Assembly: GCF_000478925.1 (NCBI RefSeq)
Contig: NZ_AP013072.1
Coordinates: 908,501 to 972,500, forward strand
Source: Streptococcus anginosus subsp. whileyi MAS624
GTDB taxonomy: Bacteria; Bacillota; Bacilli; Lactobacillales; Streptococcaceae
Length of the DNA: 64,000 nucleotides
Direction: 5' to 3'
In this document: one piece after another, positions 54,001 through 63,782 of the stretch
How the letters are laid out: each line of letters opens with the position of its first letter
Numbering within the stretch: position 1 is the first letter of the stretch
Program-made: the position numbers and the translations under genes
Notes under the pieces: generated by a model
Database searches by the model: none
Seen by the model: only the letters and a program-made list of their open reading frames with translations
Told to the model about the DNA's origin: nothing

Positions 54001-54270
54001 GCGAAATTCTTTGAAGAAAATGGTGTTTTGACGCAATTAGTTGAAAAAATTGGTACAGCTGATGACAATGACATTCCTGCCTTTGTTCGCAAAGGCAAGG
54101 TTCAGGCAATTATCAATACAGTCGGAACGAAGCGAACAGCTGATAAGCATGGTCAGGCTATCCGTCAATCAGCCATTGAGCATGGAGTGCCGCTATTTAC
54201 AGCACTTGATACAGCTAATGCCATGCTAAAGGTCTTAGAAAGTCGTAGCTTTATGACAGAAGCAATTTAG
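51091..54270 (+). CDS. carB: Carbamoyl-phosphate synthase large subunit
   Basis: 1059 residues with the expected duplicated architecture: two ATP-grasp halves, each starting with a GSGPI motif (residues about 11 and 556), an oligomerisation region between, and a C-terminal MGS-like domain. It makes carbamoyl phosphate from bicarbonate, ammonia and two ATP. It is the last gene of the first pyr operon. Confidence 0.97.
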   Translation: MPKRTDIQKIMVIGSGPIVIGQAAEFDYAGTQACLSLKEEGYTVVLVNSNPATIMTDKEIADKVYIEPITLEFVTRILRKERPDALLPTLGGQTGLNMAMELSKEGILDELGVELLGTKLSAIDQAEDRDLFKQLMEELKQPIPESEIVNTIEEAVEFAAKIGYPVIVRPAFTLGGTGGGMCANEEELREIAENGLKLSPVTQCLIERSIAGFKEIEYEVMRDAADNALVVCNMENFDPVGVHTGDSIVFAPTQTLSDYENQMLRDASLKIIRALKIEGGCNVQLALDPHSFNYYVIEVNPRVSRSSALASKATGYPIAKLAAKIAVSLTLDEVINPVTGTTYAMFEPALDYVVAKIPRFPFDKFEHGERHLGTQMKATGEVMAIGRNIEESLLKACRSLEIGVDHNEMPELNLVADDDLLEKVVKAQDDRLFYISEAIRRGYDIEEIAKLTKIDLFFLDKLLHIHELEQKLMTHIGDANLLRQAKQNGFADTKLARLWKMTAEEVRQFRKEERILPVYKMVDTCAAEFESSTPYFYSTYALENESIKSDKESVLVLGSGPIRIGQGVEFDYATVHSVKAIQATGYEAIIMNSNPETVSTDFSVSDKLYFEPLTFEDVMNVIELEKPKGVIVQFGGQTAINLAEPLSKAGVKILGTQVADLDRAEDRDLFEQALKDLNIPQPPGQTATNEEEAVAAARKIGFPVLVRPSYVLGGRAMEIVENEADLRSYMRTAVKASPDHPVLVDSYIVGKECEVDAISDGRQVLIPGIMEHIERAGVHSGDSMAVYPPQTLSAQVQQTIADYTKKLAIGLHCIGMMNIQFVIKDEKVYVIEVNPRASRTVPFLSKVTNIPMAQVATQLILGQTLAELGYEDGLYPESKQVHVKAPVFSFTKLAKVDSLLGPEMKSTGEVMGTDATLEKALYKAFEASYFHLPAFGNVIFTIADDTKEEALTLAKRFAAIGYSILATQGTAKFFEENGVLTQLVEKIGTADDNDIPAFVRKGKVQAIINTVGTKRTADKHGQAIRQSAIEHGVPLFTALDTANAMLKVLESRSFMTEAI

Positions 54271-54318
54271 AGCGGTATTCTTTTTGTCATGATATTAAGT
54301 TCTTTTTCTAAAAGCTCT

Positions 54319-54470
54319 TGACAAATCTATTTATCTATCTTATACTTAATACAATTAATACAACTTTAATCATGTCCCGTGAGGCATAAAAGTAATCATT
54401 AAAATGGATTAGTATGCTAATCTACTATTTTACTGTAAACTTTTGGCTCAGGACTTCCTGAGCTTTTTGA
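54319..54470 (+). promoter_or_regulatory. Promoter and PyrR-type attenuator before an MFS transporter gene
   Basis: TTGACA (54319-54324), 17-bp spacer, TATACT (54342-54347). The leader has TCCCGTGAGGC (54374-54384), the same core as the pyrR leader, and a terminator GCTCAGGA/TCCTGAGC (54446-54463) followed by TTTTTG. This places the transporter under pyrimidine control. Confidence 0.82.
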
Positions 54471-54531
54471 TTTTTAGGGCTGTATTCAATTAATAAATGT
54501 AGTCTGTGAGCTACGATTAAGGAGAATATGC

Positions 54532-55770
54532 ATGTCTTTAGACAAAAATAATAAGCGAGCATTAGTTGCTGCAATTGTTGCATCAGGAACAGACGACTTA
54601 AATGTCATGTTCTTAGCTTTTTCGATGTCGTCTATCATTTCAGAATTGGGCGTTACAGGAGCCCAAGGGGGCTGGCTTGCGACGATTACCAATCTAGGAA
54701 TGTTGGTTGGTGGTTTGCTCTTTGGTATACTGGCTGACCGTTATCACAAGTTCAAAGTCTTTAAATGGACGATTGTTATTTTTTCATTGGCGACAGGACT
54801 GATTTACTTTACACAAAATATTTATTATCTCTATCTCATGCGTTTCATTGCTGGGATAGGTGTTGGTGGAGAGTATGGAGTTGCCATTGCAATCATGGCA
54901 GGAATTGTTCCTATTGGAAAAATGGGACGTATTTCATCTCTGAACGGAATTGCAGGTCAGATTGGTTCTATCACTTCAGCACTTTTAGCAGGTTGGTTAG
55001 CGCCGGCACTTGGCTGGAAAGGCCTTTTCCTCTTTGGACTTGCGCCTATTGCCTTGGTTTTGTGGATGATATTGGCGATTGATGATGGCCATATCCGAGA
55101 TAATGGCAATGCGAAAGCAACGGCAAAAGAACGCCAGTCAGTTAAAATGAGCGAATTGTTTAAAACACCAGCTCTAACAGCTCAGACAGTAGCGCTTATG
55201 GTCATGACAACGGTGCAAATTGCGGGTTACTTTGGTATGATGAACTGGCTTCCAACCATTATCCAAACAAGCCTGCATATTTCTGTAAAAGATTCCTCAC
55301 TTTGGATGGTCTCAACGATTTTGGGAATGTGTCTGGGAATGCTCACTTTCGGTCAAATCCTTGATAAATGGGGACCAAGATTTGTTTATTCAATCTTTCT
55401 TCTACCTTCTTCCATGTGTGTTTACCTCTTCCAATTCGCCAATTCAATGCCAGCCATGATTATCGGCGGTGCGATTGTTGGTTTCTTTGTCAATGGTATG
55501 TTTGCGGGTTATGGTGCGATGATTACGAGATTGTATCCAGCTCACATTCGCTCCACGGCTAATAATGTCATCTTAAATGTTGGACGAGCAATTGGAGGCT
55601 TCTCATCTGTAATTATTGGGAAAATTTTAGATGTTTCAAGTGTCTCAATGGTCATGATTTTCCTAGCAAGCCTTTATTTGATTAGCTTTGCTGCCTTGTG
55701 GACGATTAAGAACTTAAAAGCAGAACGTTACTCACAATTAGGAGAAGAATTAGTCGTAAAAGAAGCGTAG
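54532..55770 (+). CDS. MFS transporter (PyrR-controlled; candidate pyrimidine-precursor permease)
   Basis: 412 residues, about 12 TM helices. MFS signatures are visible: GGLLFGILADRYHKFK after TM2 and GGEYGVAIAIM in TM4, the latter typical of aromatic-acid or sugar-acid symporters. Known: this subfamily imports organic acids with protons. The PyrR-type leader just upstream is the only functional clue; orotate, dihydroorotate or a similar acid fits both facts, but the substrate is inference. A terminator follows. It lies between carB and a LysR gene. Confidence 0.82.
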   Translation: MSLDKNNKRALVAAIVASGTDDLNVMFLAFSMSSIISELGVTGAQGGWLATITNLGMLVGGLLFGILADRYHKFKVFKWTIVIFSLATGLIYFTQNIYYLYLMRFIAGIGVGGEYGVAIAIMAGIVPIGKMGRISSLNGIAGQIGSITSALLAGWLAPALGWKGLFLFGLAPIALVLWMILAIDDGHIRDNGNAKATAKERQSVKMSELFKTPALTAQTVALMVMTTVQIAGYFGMMNWLPTIIQTSLHISVKDSSLWMVSTILGMCLGMLTFGQILDKWGPRFVYSIFLLPSSMCVYLFQFANSMPAMIIGGAIVGFFVNGMFAGYGAMITRLYPAHIRSTANNVILNVGRAIGGFSSVIIGKILDVSSVSMVMIFLASLYLISFAALWTIKNLKAERYSQLGEELVVKEA

Positions 55771-55787
55771 TGTATTAAGTTTTAATG

Positions 55788-55819
55788 AAAGTCTGTTCAT
55801 TTGAATGACAGGCTTTTTG
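55788..55819 (+). terminator. Rho-independent terminator after the MFS gene
   Basis: AAAG-CTGT-CATT type stem with AATG-CAG-CTTT, then TTTTTG; small mismatches. Confidence 0.7.
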
Positions 55820-55864
55820 TATTTCATGATATAATGAAATCAGGCAAGTATAGGAGGAAATGGG

Positions 55865-56755
55865 ATGAATTTTAAACAGCTGTCGTATTTTCAGGATATT
55901 GTTCGTACAGGGAGTTTTACAGAAGCAGCAGAAGAAAATTTTATTTCGCAATCAGCCATGTCCCAGCAGATGAAATCATTAGAAGAGGAACTTGGTGTGA
56001 CCCTTTTTGAGCGCAAGAATCGCGGATTTCATTTAACGAGAGCTGGGAAATTTTTTTATCAAAAAAGTCAACGGTTGCTGGAAGATTATAACGGTTTGGT
56101 GGCTGATACACAAGTTTTGACAGGAACACAGCCAGTTTCCATGCGGATAGGTCTATTGTGGGGAATGACGGAAAGTGTACTGCCCCATATTTTAGCTGAA
56201 TTCAAAGAGCGTTTTCCAAGTGTTCAGTTGGAAATCATGGTAGGAAGTCATGAAGAGATTGGCACGGCACTGCGCCAGCAAAAGTTGGATATGACCATTA
56301 GCGACCAACGAAAAGCATTTTCTGGCAATTATGCGAATATTTGCTTAACTTCTTTCCCTCTTTATATCAGAGTTGGACATGCTCATCCCTTATCCCAATC
56401 AAAATCTGTTCAGATGAAAGACTTGCAGGTCTATCCAGCTTTGTTATTAGCTGTGAAAGGACAGGAAAAGATAGAATCTGATTATTATCGTGACAATCTT
56501 GGTTTTCAGTCGGAATTTAATTTTGCTTATTCTCCAGAAGAAGCAGCATTGCAACTCATGGTTTCTACTGCTTATTTTACTTTTGAAAAAATGACTACTA
56601 AGGCAACTTCAAACCTTTATTGCGAATATTGCGAATTTCCTCTTTTGCAGAATCAGCAACCGATAGAGCGAGACTATTTTCTTTTTTATCATTTGGAGCA
56701 TGCTCATCCTTACACAGAAGATTTTTTAGAAATTGCTAAACGTTATTTCAGATAA
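55865..56755 (+). CDS. LysR-family transcriptional regulator
   Basis: 296 residues. N-terminal winged HTH (NFKQLSYFQDIVRTGSFTEA, SAMSQQMKSLEEELGVTLF) followed by a periplasmic-binding-like effector domain. It is on the same strand as the redox cluster downstream and is likely to regulate it or itself. The ATG has AGGAGG upstream. A hairpin terminator (56751-56776) follows. Confidence 0.9.
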   Translation: MNFKQLSYFQDIVRTGSFTEAAEENFISQSAMSQQMKSLEEELGVTLFERKNRGFHLTRAGKFFYQKSQRLLEDYNGLVADTQVLTGTQPVSMRIGLLWGMTESVLPHILAEFKERFPSVQLEIMVGSHEEIGTALRQQKLDMTISDQRKAFSGNYANICLTSFPLYIRVGHAHPLSQSKSVQMKDLQVYPALLLAVKGQEKIESDYYRDNLGFQSEFNFAYSPEEAALQLMVSTAYFTFEKMTTKATSNLYCEYCEFPLLQNQQPIERDYFLFYHLEHAHPYTEDFLEIAKRYFR

Positions 56756-56776
56756 GTTTTTCTTATCTGATTTTTC
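56751..56776 (+). terminator. Rho-independent terminator after the LysR gene
   Basis: GATAAG (56751-56756) / CTTATC (56762-56767), then TGATTTTTC. It overlaps the stop codon. Confidence 0.7.
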
Positions 56777-56849
56777 TTGTAATTCAAATTGATTTGTCAA
56801 AAGCAAAGCCGTACAATAAGAAATGTAAAGAAGAAAGTGAGGAAATATC

Positions 56850-57594
56850 ATGGATATTGATAATAAAGTCTCTTTTCCGGATTTGCTAGGCTTATCTGAA
56901 ACGGATCCAGAATTTGTTGCACTTTTTAAGCAATTCGCTTTTCAGGAAGTGCCGAAAGACCTCCCCTTCTCATTAGATGAAAGAAGATATTACTTAGCCA
57001 CTTTAGCTGTTTTAGTTGGCAGTCAAGGGCTTGAAGCCTACAAAGAGCTTCTTCCCGTTGCTTTGGACAATGGGGTGAAAGCCGTGGAAGTCAAAGAAAT
57101 GCTGTATCAAGCGGTTGCTTATCTAGGTCTTAGTCGGGTTTATGCCTTTTTCGCACCTACGAATACGATTTTTACCAATCAAGGAACTTCTCTTCCTTTG
57201 GCTAGTCAAAAAAACACGAAAAATCAAACTCGCTTAGAAGCTGGTGAAGAAGCTCAGATTGCAATTTTTGGCGACCAGATGAAGGGCTTTGCGACAAAGG
57301 GAGAGCCGGATGTACGCCATATCAACAAATGGTTAGTCGATAATTGTTTCAGTGATTACTATACTCGCTCTAGCCTTGATTATGCTGAGCGTGAATTGGC
57401 TGACATTTTGCTACCTTTATTCTCAAGGGGGCTGTGAACCGCAGCTAAAAGGGCACATTGCAGCCAATCTTCGCTTAGGCAACGACAAAAACTTGTTAAT
57501 TGCAGTCATCTCTGCTTGTATCCCTTATATCGGTTATCCGCGTACTCTCAATGCGCTTAGTTGTATCAACGAAGTTGCAAATGTACAACAGTAA
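56850..57594 (+). pseudogene. Carboxymuconolactone decarboxylase-like gene, frameshifted
   Basis: The first frame (56850-57437, 195 residues) contains two-domain CMD-like sequence and then ends in unrelated residues; the expected C-terminal part (FCYLYSQGGCEPQLKGH, IGYPRTLNALS) continues in another frame to 57594. The shift is at about 57401-57410, near TGACATTTTG, and looks like one extra base. Joined, the product would be about 247 residues. Known: CMD-like proteins act in thiol-based peroxide or quinone reduction. A sequencing error cannot be ruled out. Confidence 0.8.
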
Positions 57595-57618
57595 ATTTAT
57601 CACAAAGGAAGTAGAAAA

Positions 57619-58056
57619 ATGAAATATCAAACAAAAGAAGCCTTTGATAAGGCAAATCATTTCGGACTTGGTGCATCAAATGATGCTTGTGCTCAATACT
57701 TTATCGGTCAATCGTATCTAAATGCCCTCGGTGCAACAAAGGATGGTGTGATTGCCCTTCATAATGTTACTTTTGAGCCTGGTTGTCGAAATAATTGGCA
57801 TATTCACCACGCTAGCAAGGGTGGTGGACAAATTTTGATTTGTACGGCTGGTGAAGGCTGGTATCAAGAAGAAGGTAAAGAAGCCGTTAGTTTATCTGAA
57901 GGCTCTGTAGTGATTATCCCCGCGAATGTAAAGCACTGGCACGGTGCGAAAAAAGATTCTTGGTTCAGCCATATAGCGCTTGGTGTTCCTGGGGAAGATT
58001 TGTCAAATGAAATGAATGGTGTGAAGCCGTCTCAGACGAAGAATATAATCAATTAA
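57619..58056 (+). CDS. Cupin-domain protein
   Basis: 145 residues; one cupin barrel with metal-binding pattern HIHHASKGGGQ and, later, KHWHGA. The family includes dioxygenases, isomerases and quinone-processing proteins usually next to CMD-like genes. Intact, although both neighbours are broken. It follows the CMD-like gene by 24 bases. Confidence 0.85.
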   Translation: MKYQTKEAFDKANHFGLGASNDACAQYFIGQSYLNALGATKDGVIALHNVTFEPGCRNNWHIHHASKGGGQILICTAGEGWYQEEGKEAVSLSEGSVVIIPANVKHWHGAKKDSWFSHIALGVPGEDLSNEMNGVKPSQTKNIIN

Positions 58057-58079
58057 AAGATTAGAAAGTTACTGTTAGA

Positions 58080-58715
58080 ATGAAGAGAGTTCTTATTTTA
58101 GGAGCCAATGGGCAAATTGCTCGTTTGGTGATTCCAAGATTATTACAGGAAACAGATGTACATTTGACGCTTTATTTGCGAAAAATTGCTCGTTTATAGT
58201 CACTTGCAGGTGAGCGAGTGGATGTTCTTGAAGGGGATGTCAATGATTTTGCAGCCTTGACAAAAGCTATGAAAGGTCAAGATATTGTTTACACCAATCT
58301 TGGTGGACAGGTTGAGCCTATGGCAGCAAATATTGTCAAAGCCATGGAAGAAAATCAAGTTTCTCGTTTGATTTATGTAACAGGTCTTGGTTTGTATCAC
58401 GAAGTTCCAGGAGAGTTTGGTCGTTGGGTGGAAGAAAGTATTGGTTCGGATATTATGGACGATACTCGTCGCGCAGCGAAAATCATTGAAGAGTCTACTG
58501 TTAATTATACGATTTTACGCGCCGCATACATGACAAATAATCCTGAAATTGACTATGAATTAACAGAAAAAGGGGAGTTTTACAAGGGAACAATCATTTC
58601 AAGAGTAAGTATTGCGGATTTGATTGTTCGTATCATAAAAGAACCGTCTTTACACAGTTATGCTAGTCTAGGCATTTCAAAGCCAAGAACAGACGGCGAT
58701 AGACCTATGTATTAA
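58080..58715 (+). pseudogene. NAD(P)-binding oxidoreductase (SDR/NmrA-like) with internal stop
   Basis: ATG 58080 starts a Rossmann motif LILGANGQIAR, but a TAG at 58197-58199 (codon 40) interrupts the frame, which continues open to 58715. The downstream part keeps the family features (DIVYTNLGGQ, RLIYVTGLG, a YTILRAAYM substrate stretch). The full frame would be 211 residues. A single nonsense change explains it. A restart at 58218 would lack the nucleotide-binding strand. Confidence 0.8.
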
Positions 58716-58717
58716 AG

Positions 58718-58759
58718 AAAATAGCATAAACCTATGGTAAGAAAGTTTGTGCTATTTTT
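58718..58759 (+). terminator. Rho-independent terminator
   Basis: AAATAGCA-AAAC / GTTT-TGCTATTT stem with TTTT tail. The rest to 58950 shows no supported gene. Confidence 0.7.
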
Positions 58760-58950
58760 AATTGCATGATTTTATTCCATTTTAAATGATAGGATAACAG
58801 TTTATCGTTACACAGAGAAATGAAAATGCTAGAAAAACTCCCAACGCGATACAATAAAGGTGTTCAAGCCTATTGTAAAGCGACAGGAGAAAATATAGCA
58901 TAAAAATTTCATTGTTTATCACATATAAGAGTGGAACAGATGATTATGAT

Positions 58951-59859
58951 TTACTTATCAAATTGAACTTCTTCTAACAGGTACTCAATGAATTTATCAC
59001 CCATTTTAGACAAGCTAGCTTTTTCGTGTTTGATATAAACCAGTTCAATAGGGTCATCAATATCTAGCGGAATGGAAACAATATTGTCACCGTTGAGGTT
59101 GCTGTTGAGAATACCAGTTGCGATAGTGTAACCGTCAAGACCAATCAAAAGATTGAAAAGGGTTGCTCGGTCGCTGACGACGATCGATTTTTTATGGTGT
59201 TCTTGGGATAGGATTTCTTCTGAAAAGTAGAAAGAGTTGTGAGTTCCTTGGTCATAGCTCAGATAAGGAAAATCTTCTAGATCAGCTAGTTGCACCAGTT
59301 TTTTCTTTGCTAGAGGATTGCTCTTGCTGACAAAGATATGGGGCTGTGCGGTAAAGAGATGAGTGGCAATCAAGTGATTGTCATCTAGCATTTTGGAGAG
59401 GACATCGCGGTTGTAGCTGTTGAGAAACAGAACACCAATTTCACTACGGAAATTTTTGACGTCGTCAATGATTTCCCAAGTTCGGGTTTCCCGCAGGAAG
59501 AGCTCGTACTTTTCCATGTCACTCTTTTTGAGCAGAGATACGAAAGCATTGACCACAAAGGCGTAGTGTTGGGAGGAAACGCTGAAAAGTTCTCGGTTAG
59601 CAACGGGATTTTTATAACGTTCTTCCAGCAGCTGGGTCTGCTCTACTACCTGACGAGCATAGGAGAGAAATTCCATGCCGTCCTTAGTCAAGGTAATACC
59701 TTTGGGATTGCGGATGAAAATTTCAATACTCATTTCATTTTCCAAATCACGCACAGCATTAGACAGACTGGGCTGGGTGATGAATAACTGTTTGGCAGCT
59801 TCGTTCATACTGCCAGTTTCGACGATTTTAATAATATAATGTAATTGCTGAATTCTCAT
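58951..59859 (-). CDS. LysR-family transcriptional regulator, divergent from pyrK
   Basis: 302 residues on the minus strand. HTH at the N-terminus (RIQQLHYIIKIVETGSMNEA, LSNAVRDLENEMSIEIF) and a substrate-binding-like effector domain. Its start is only 24 bp from the pyrK -35 at 59883, so its promoter overlaps the pyrK control region. The target is unknown; the CysB/CysL-like fold would fit a sulfur, redox or organic-acid signal. Confidence 0.9.
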   Translation of the reverse strand: MRIQQLHYIIKIVETGSMNEAAKQLFITQPSLSNAVRDLENEMSIEIFIRNPKGITLTKDGMEFLSYARQVVEQTQLLEERYKNPVANRELFSVSSQHYAFVVNAFVSLLKKSDMEKYELFLRETRTWEIIDDVKNFRSEIGVLFLNSYNRDVLSKMLDDNHLIATHLFTAQPHIFVSKSNPLAKKKLVQLADLEDFPYLSYDQGTHNSFYFSEEILSQEHHKKSIVVSDRATLFNLLIGLDGYTIATGILNSNLNGDNIVSIPLDIDDPIELVYIKHEKASLSKMGDKFIEYLLEEVQFDK

Positions 59860-59882
59860 GAGTCTATTTTATCATATTAGCA

Positions 59883-60030
59883 TTGACAAAACACATTTGA
59901 AGTTGTAAAATAGATTAAATTTAACCTTTAAGAAAGTCCAGCGAGGCTTCCAAGGTTTCGGGTGAAGGAAGAGTGAGAAAACCGACTCTTTATTTTCGTG
60001 AGGCCTTGTGTATATGCAAGGTCTTTTTTA
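59883..60030 (+). promoter_or_regulatory. pyrK promoter and PyrR-type attenuator
   Basis: TTGACA (59883-59888), 17-bp spacer, TAAAAT (59906-59911). Leader AGTCCAGCGAGGCT at 59935-59948, matching the PyrR binding loop; a terminator stem GGCCTTG/CAAGGTC (60002-60022) with a T-run follows. Confidence 0.88.
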
Positions 60031-60049
60031 ATAAAGAAATGAGGTAGAA

Positions 60050-60856
60050 ATGACAAGCAGCTCATGCAAGAAGAGACTCGGAAAAATCATGTTGGAGAAG
60101 ATGAACATTGTGCATCAAGAGGAAATTGCTCCGCGAATTTTTGCTATGGATTTACAAGGGGAAATGGTTATCCAGATAAAGGCTGGGCAGTTTCTACATA
60201 TTCGAGTCCCAGATGATACGAAGCTTCTACGGCGACCTATTTCAATTTCGGAGATTGATAAAGAGAGAAAAATCTGTCGGATTATTTACAGGATAGAAGG
60301 AGCAGGCACAGAAATTTTTTCTAAATTGCAGAAGGGTTTTCAGTTGGATGTCATGGGCCCTCAAGGAAATGGGTTTGATTTATCTGGTTTGGACATTGAA
60401 GATACAGCCTTAATCATAGGAGGCGGTATTGGTGTTCCGCCCTTGCTGCAGGTAGCAAAAGAATTACATAGCAAAGGGGTCAAGGTCACTTCAGTTCTTG
60501 GATTTGCAACAAAAGCCGCCGTTATTTTGGAAGAAGAGATGAAAAAATACGGTCGTGTCATCGTAACAACAGATGACGGCTCTTATGGTCGCAAAGGCTA
60601 TGTTTCCTCTGTTGTGAATGAGTTGCCAGAAAGTTTTACTGCGGTTTATGCTTGCGGTGCCCCTGGTATGCTCAAATATGTTGATGAAACATTTCGTAGT
60701 CATCCACGAGCTTACATTTCTATGGAGTCACGAATGGCTTGTGGAATGGGGGCTTGCTATGCTTGCGTACTTCATGTGGCTGGTGAGGATCGATCAGTCA
60801 ATAAGCGTGTCTGTGAAGACGGTCCAGTTTTTGAGACGGGCACAGTCTTGGTGTAG
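60050..60856 (+). CDS. pyrK: Dihydroorotate dehydrogenase electron-transfer subunit
   Basis: 268 residues. FAD-binding RRPISI region, NAD-binding GGGIGVPPLLQ region, and C-terminal [2Fe-2S] ligands C231, C236, C239 and C255. It passes electrons from PyrD to NAD+. The ATG at 60050 has GAGGT upstream; it adds about 13 residues compared with a start at 60089, which resembles the usual PyrK start. Confidence 0.95.
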   Translation: MTSSSCKKRLGKIMLEKMNIVHQEEIAPRIFAMDLQGEMVIQIKAGQFLHIRVPDDTKLLRRPISISEIDKERKICRIIYRIEGAGTEIFSKLQKGFQLDVMGPQGNGFDLSGLDIEDTALIIGGGIGVPPLLQVAKELHSKGVKVTSVLGFATKAAVILEEEMKKYGRVIVTTDDGSYGRKGYVSSVVNELPESFTAVYACGAPGMLKYVDETFRSHPRAYISMESRMACGMGACYACVLHVAGEDRSVNKRVCEDGPVFETGTVLV

Positions 60857-61807
<951 letters not shown>

Positions 61808-61819
61808 TTGATATTTTAC

Positions 61820-61960
61820 TTGACAAGAGATAAAGTAAATTATAAAATGATTGAAATAAAACCTTTAAAGAAGTCCAGAGAGGCTCCAAGGTACATACGG
61901 TTTAAAATAGCAATACAATGCTGATTTTCGTGTAACCTTGCTCTCAGGCAAGGTTTTTCT
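61820..61960 (+). promoter_or_regulatory. pyrF promoter and PyrR-type attenuator
   Basis: TTGACA (61820-61825), 17-bp spacer, TAAAAT (61843-61848). The leader has AGTCCAGAGAGGCT (61872-61885), a perfect PyrR loop core, and the terminator AACCTTGC/GCAAGGTT (61934-61955) plus TTTTC. About 160 bp from here to pyrF holds no visible gene. Confidence 0.9.
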
Positions 61961-62122
61961 ATAGCTCGTAATAAGGCAAATTTAGAGCTATTGATGATTA
62001 GCTAGTGCTACTAAGCAACTTCACCGTTTGATGTAGTATAGTCAGTATTGAAAGGTGGCAGAGCTAGAGATTCTGTCAAAAGGTTAAAAATGGCGAAAAG
62101 CCTATAAAAAGGAGAAGAATCC

Positions 62123-62818
62123 ATGCGTGAAGAACGTCCTATTATTGCCCTTGATTTTCCGTCATTTGATGATGTCAAGGAGTTTTTAGAGCATTTTCCA
62201 GAAGACGAAAAGTTATATGTCAAAATCGGTATGGAATTTTTCTATGCCATTGGTCCGGAAATTGTGCATTATCTGAAAGGTTTGGGACACAGCATTTTCC
62301 TAGATTTGAAATTGCACGACATTCCAAATACAGTACGCTCTGCCATGTCAGTTTTGAGAACCTTTGGGATTGATATGGTGACGGTTCATGCGGCAGGTGG
62401 CGTGGAAATGATGCGAGAAGCCAAGAAGGTTTTAGGTGATCAAGCAAAGCTCGTAGCAGTGACCCAGTTGACTTCTACCAGTGAGGAAGATATGAGAGAT
62501 TGCCAAAATATCCAAACAACTGTTTCAGAATCTGTTGTCAACTATGCCTGCAAAGCTAAGGAAGCTGGACTGGACGGAGTTGTTTGTTCGGCTCAGGAGG
62601 TTAAGCTGATTAAAGCCGCAACATCAGAAGATTTTCTGTGCGTTACTCCAGGTATTCGACCAGCTGGTTCTGAAATCGGAGATCAAAAACGGGTTATGAC
62701 GCCGCAAGAAGCTCATCAAATTGGTAGTGATTACATTGTGGTTGGGCGTCCAATCACACGAGCAACTGATCCAGTAGCTGCTTACCGAGCTATAAAGGCG
62801 GAATGGGTGAATGGTTAG
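62123..62818 (+). CDS. pyrF: Orotidine 5'-phosphate decarboxylase
   Basis: 231 residues. The family motif [13 protein letters not shown] carries the catalytic Asp and Lys; C-terminal TPGIRPAG and VVGRPITRA bind phosphate. It makes UMP from OMP. The ATG has AAGGAG upstream. The stop overlaps the next start. Confidence 0.96.
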   Translation: MREERPIIALDFPSFDDVKEFLEHFPEDEKLYVKIGMEFFYAIGPEIVHYLKGLGHSIFLDLKLHDIPNTVRSAMSVLRTFGIDMVTVHAAGGVEMMREAKKVLGDQAKLVAVTQLTSTSEEDMRDCQNIQTTVSESVVNYACKAKEAGLDGVVCSAQEVKLIKAATSEDFLCVTPGIRPAGSEIGDQKRVMTPQEAHQIGSDYIVVGRPITRATDPVAAYRAIKAEWVNG

Positions 62819-63137
62819 AAAAATCTATCGAGCAATCATTGACAGACCGATAGGTTATCAAGATAGTTTTGGAAATCGTTATCCTATCAACTATGGTTAT
62901 ATTCCGGATTTATTTGCTGGAGACGGCGAAGAACAAGATGTTTATATCATTTCGGAAAAAATACGAGAACCTTTGGAATCTTTTGAAGGAGAATTGATTG
63001 CTGTTATTCACCGACAAGATGATGTGGAGGATAAGTGGGTACTGACCTCTACAAATGAGAATATTACCATAGAAGATATTAAAGAAAAGACATATTTTTT
63101 GGAACAATATTTTGTTTCCACTATTGAATTATTGTAA
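62811..63137 (+). CDS. Short family I inorganic-pyrophosphatase-like protein
   Basis: 108 residues overlapping the end of pyrF. The N-terminus carries [20 protein letters not shown], matching the family I pyrophosphatase core, but the acidic motif D-G-D-P-x-D appears as D-G-E-E-Q-D and the protein is shorter than the usual 170-180 residues. It lies between pyrF and pyrE; PyrE releases pyrophosphate, so removal of it would favour OMP formation. Activity is uncertain. Confidence 0.7.
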   Translation: MVRKIYRAIIDRPIGYQDSFGNRYPINYGYIPDLFAGDGEEQDVYIISEKIREPLESFEGELIAVIHRQDDVEDKWVLTSTNENITIEDIKEKTYFLEQYFVSTIELL

Positions 63138-63147
63138 AGGAGAAATC

Positions 63148-63777
63148 ATGACTTTAGCAAAAGATATTGCCCGTGACTTACTGAAAATTGAGGCTGTTTA
63201 CTTGAAACCGGAAGAACCTTTCACTTGGGCGAGCGGTATTAAGTCTCCAATCTACACAGACAATCGTGTGACCTTAGCCTATCCGGAAACGCGAACCTTG
63301 ATTGAAAATGGTTTTGTAGAGAAAATCAAGGCTGAATTTCCAGAAGTAGAAGTGATTGCTGGAACAGCGACAGCGGGTATTCCTCATGGTGCTATTATTG
63401 CAGACAAGATGAATCTGCCCTTTGCCTATATTCGTAGTAAACCAAAAGATCATGGGGCTGGAAATCAGATTGAAGGTCGGGTAAAATCAGGTCAAAAAAT
63501 GGTCGTGGTTGAGGATTTGATTTCAACTGGTGGTTCTGTTTTGGATGCCGTTGCTGCAGCAAAGCGAGAAGGTGCAGATGTCATTGGAGTGGTGGCTATT
63601 TTCACTTATGAATTACCTAGAGCAGAAAAGAATTTTTCAGATGCAGGTGTGAAATTAGTAACCTTATCTAACTACACTGAATTGATCAATCTGGCAGAAC
63701 AAGAAGGTTATGTTTCAGCAGAAGGATTGGCTCTACTTGAGAAATTTAAACATGACCAAGAAAATTGGCAGGGATAA
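63148..63777 (+). CDS. pyrE: Orotate phosphoribosyltransferase
   Basis: 209 residues from ATG 63148, with AAAGGAG upstream; a longer frame from 63112 would overlap the previous gene without a site. PRPP motif [12 protein letters not shown]. It makes OMP and pyrophosphate from orotate and PRPP. It is the last gene of the pyrF operon. Confidence 0.95.
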   Translation: MTLAKDIARDLLKIEAVYLKPEEPFTWASGIKSPIYTDNRVTLAYPETRTLIENGFVEKIKAEFPEVEVIAGTATAGIPHGAIIADKMNLPFAYIRSKPKDHGAGNQIEGRVKSGQKMVVVEDLISTGGSVLDAVAAAKREGADVIGVVAIFTYELPRAEKNFSDAGVKLVTLSNYTELINLAEQEGYVSAEGLALLEKFKHDQENWQG

Positions 63778-63782
63778 GAAAG

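Noticed and set aside
58827..58904. 25-codon ORF after the broken oxidoreductase
   Set aside because: No good ribosome site and no recognised similarity; could be a remnant, but not supportable.
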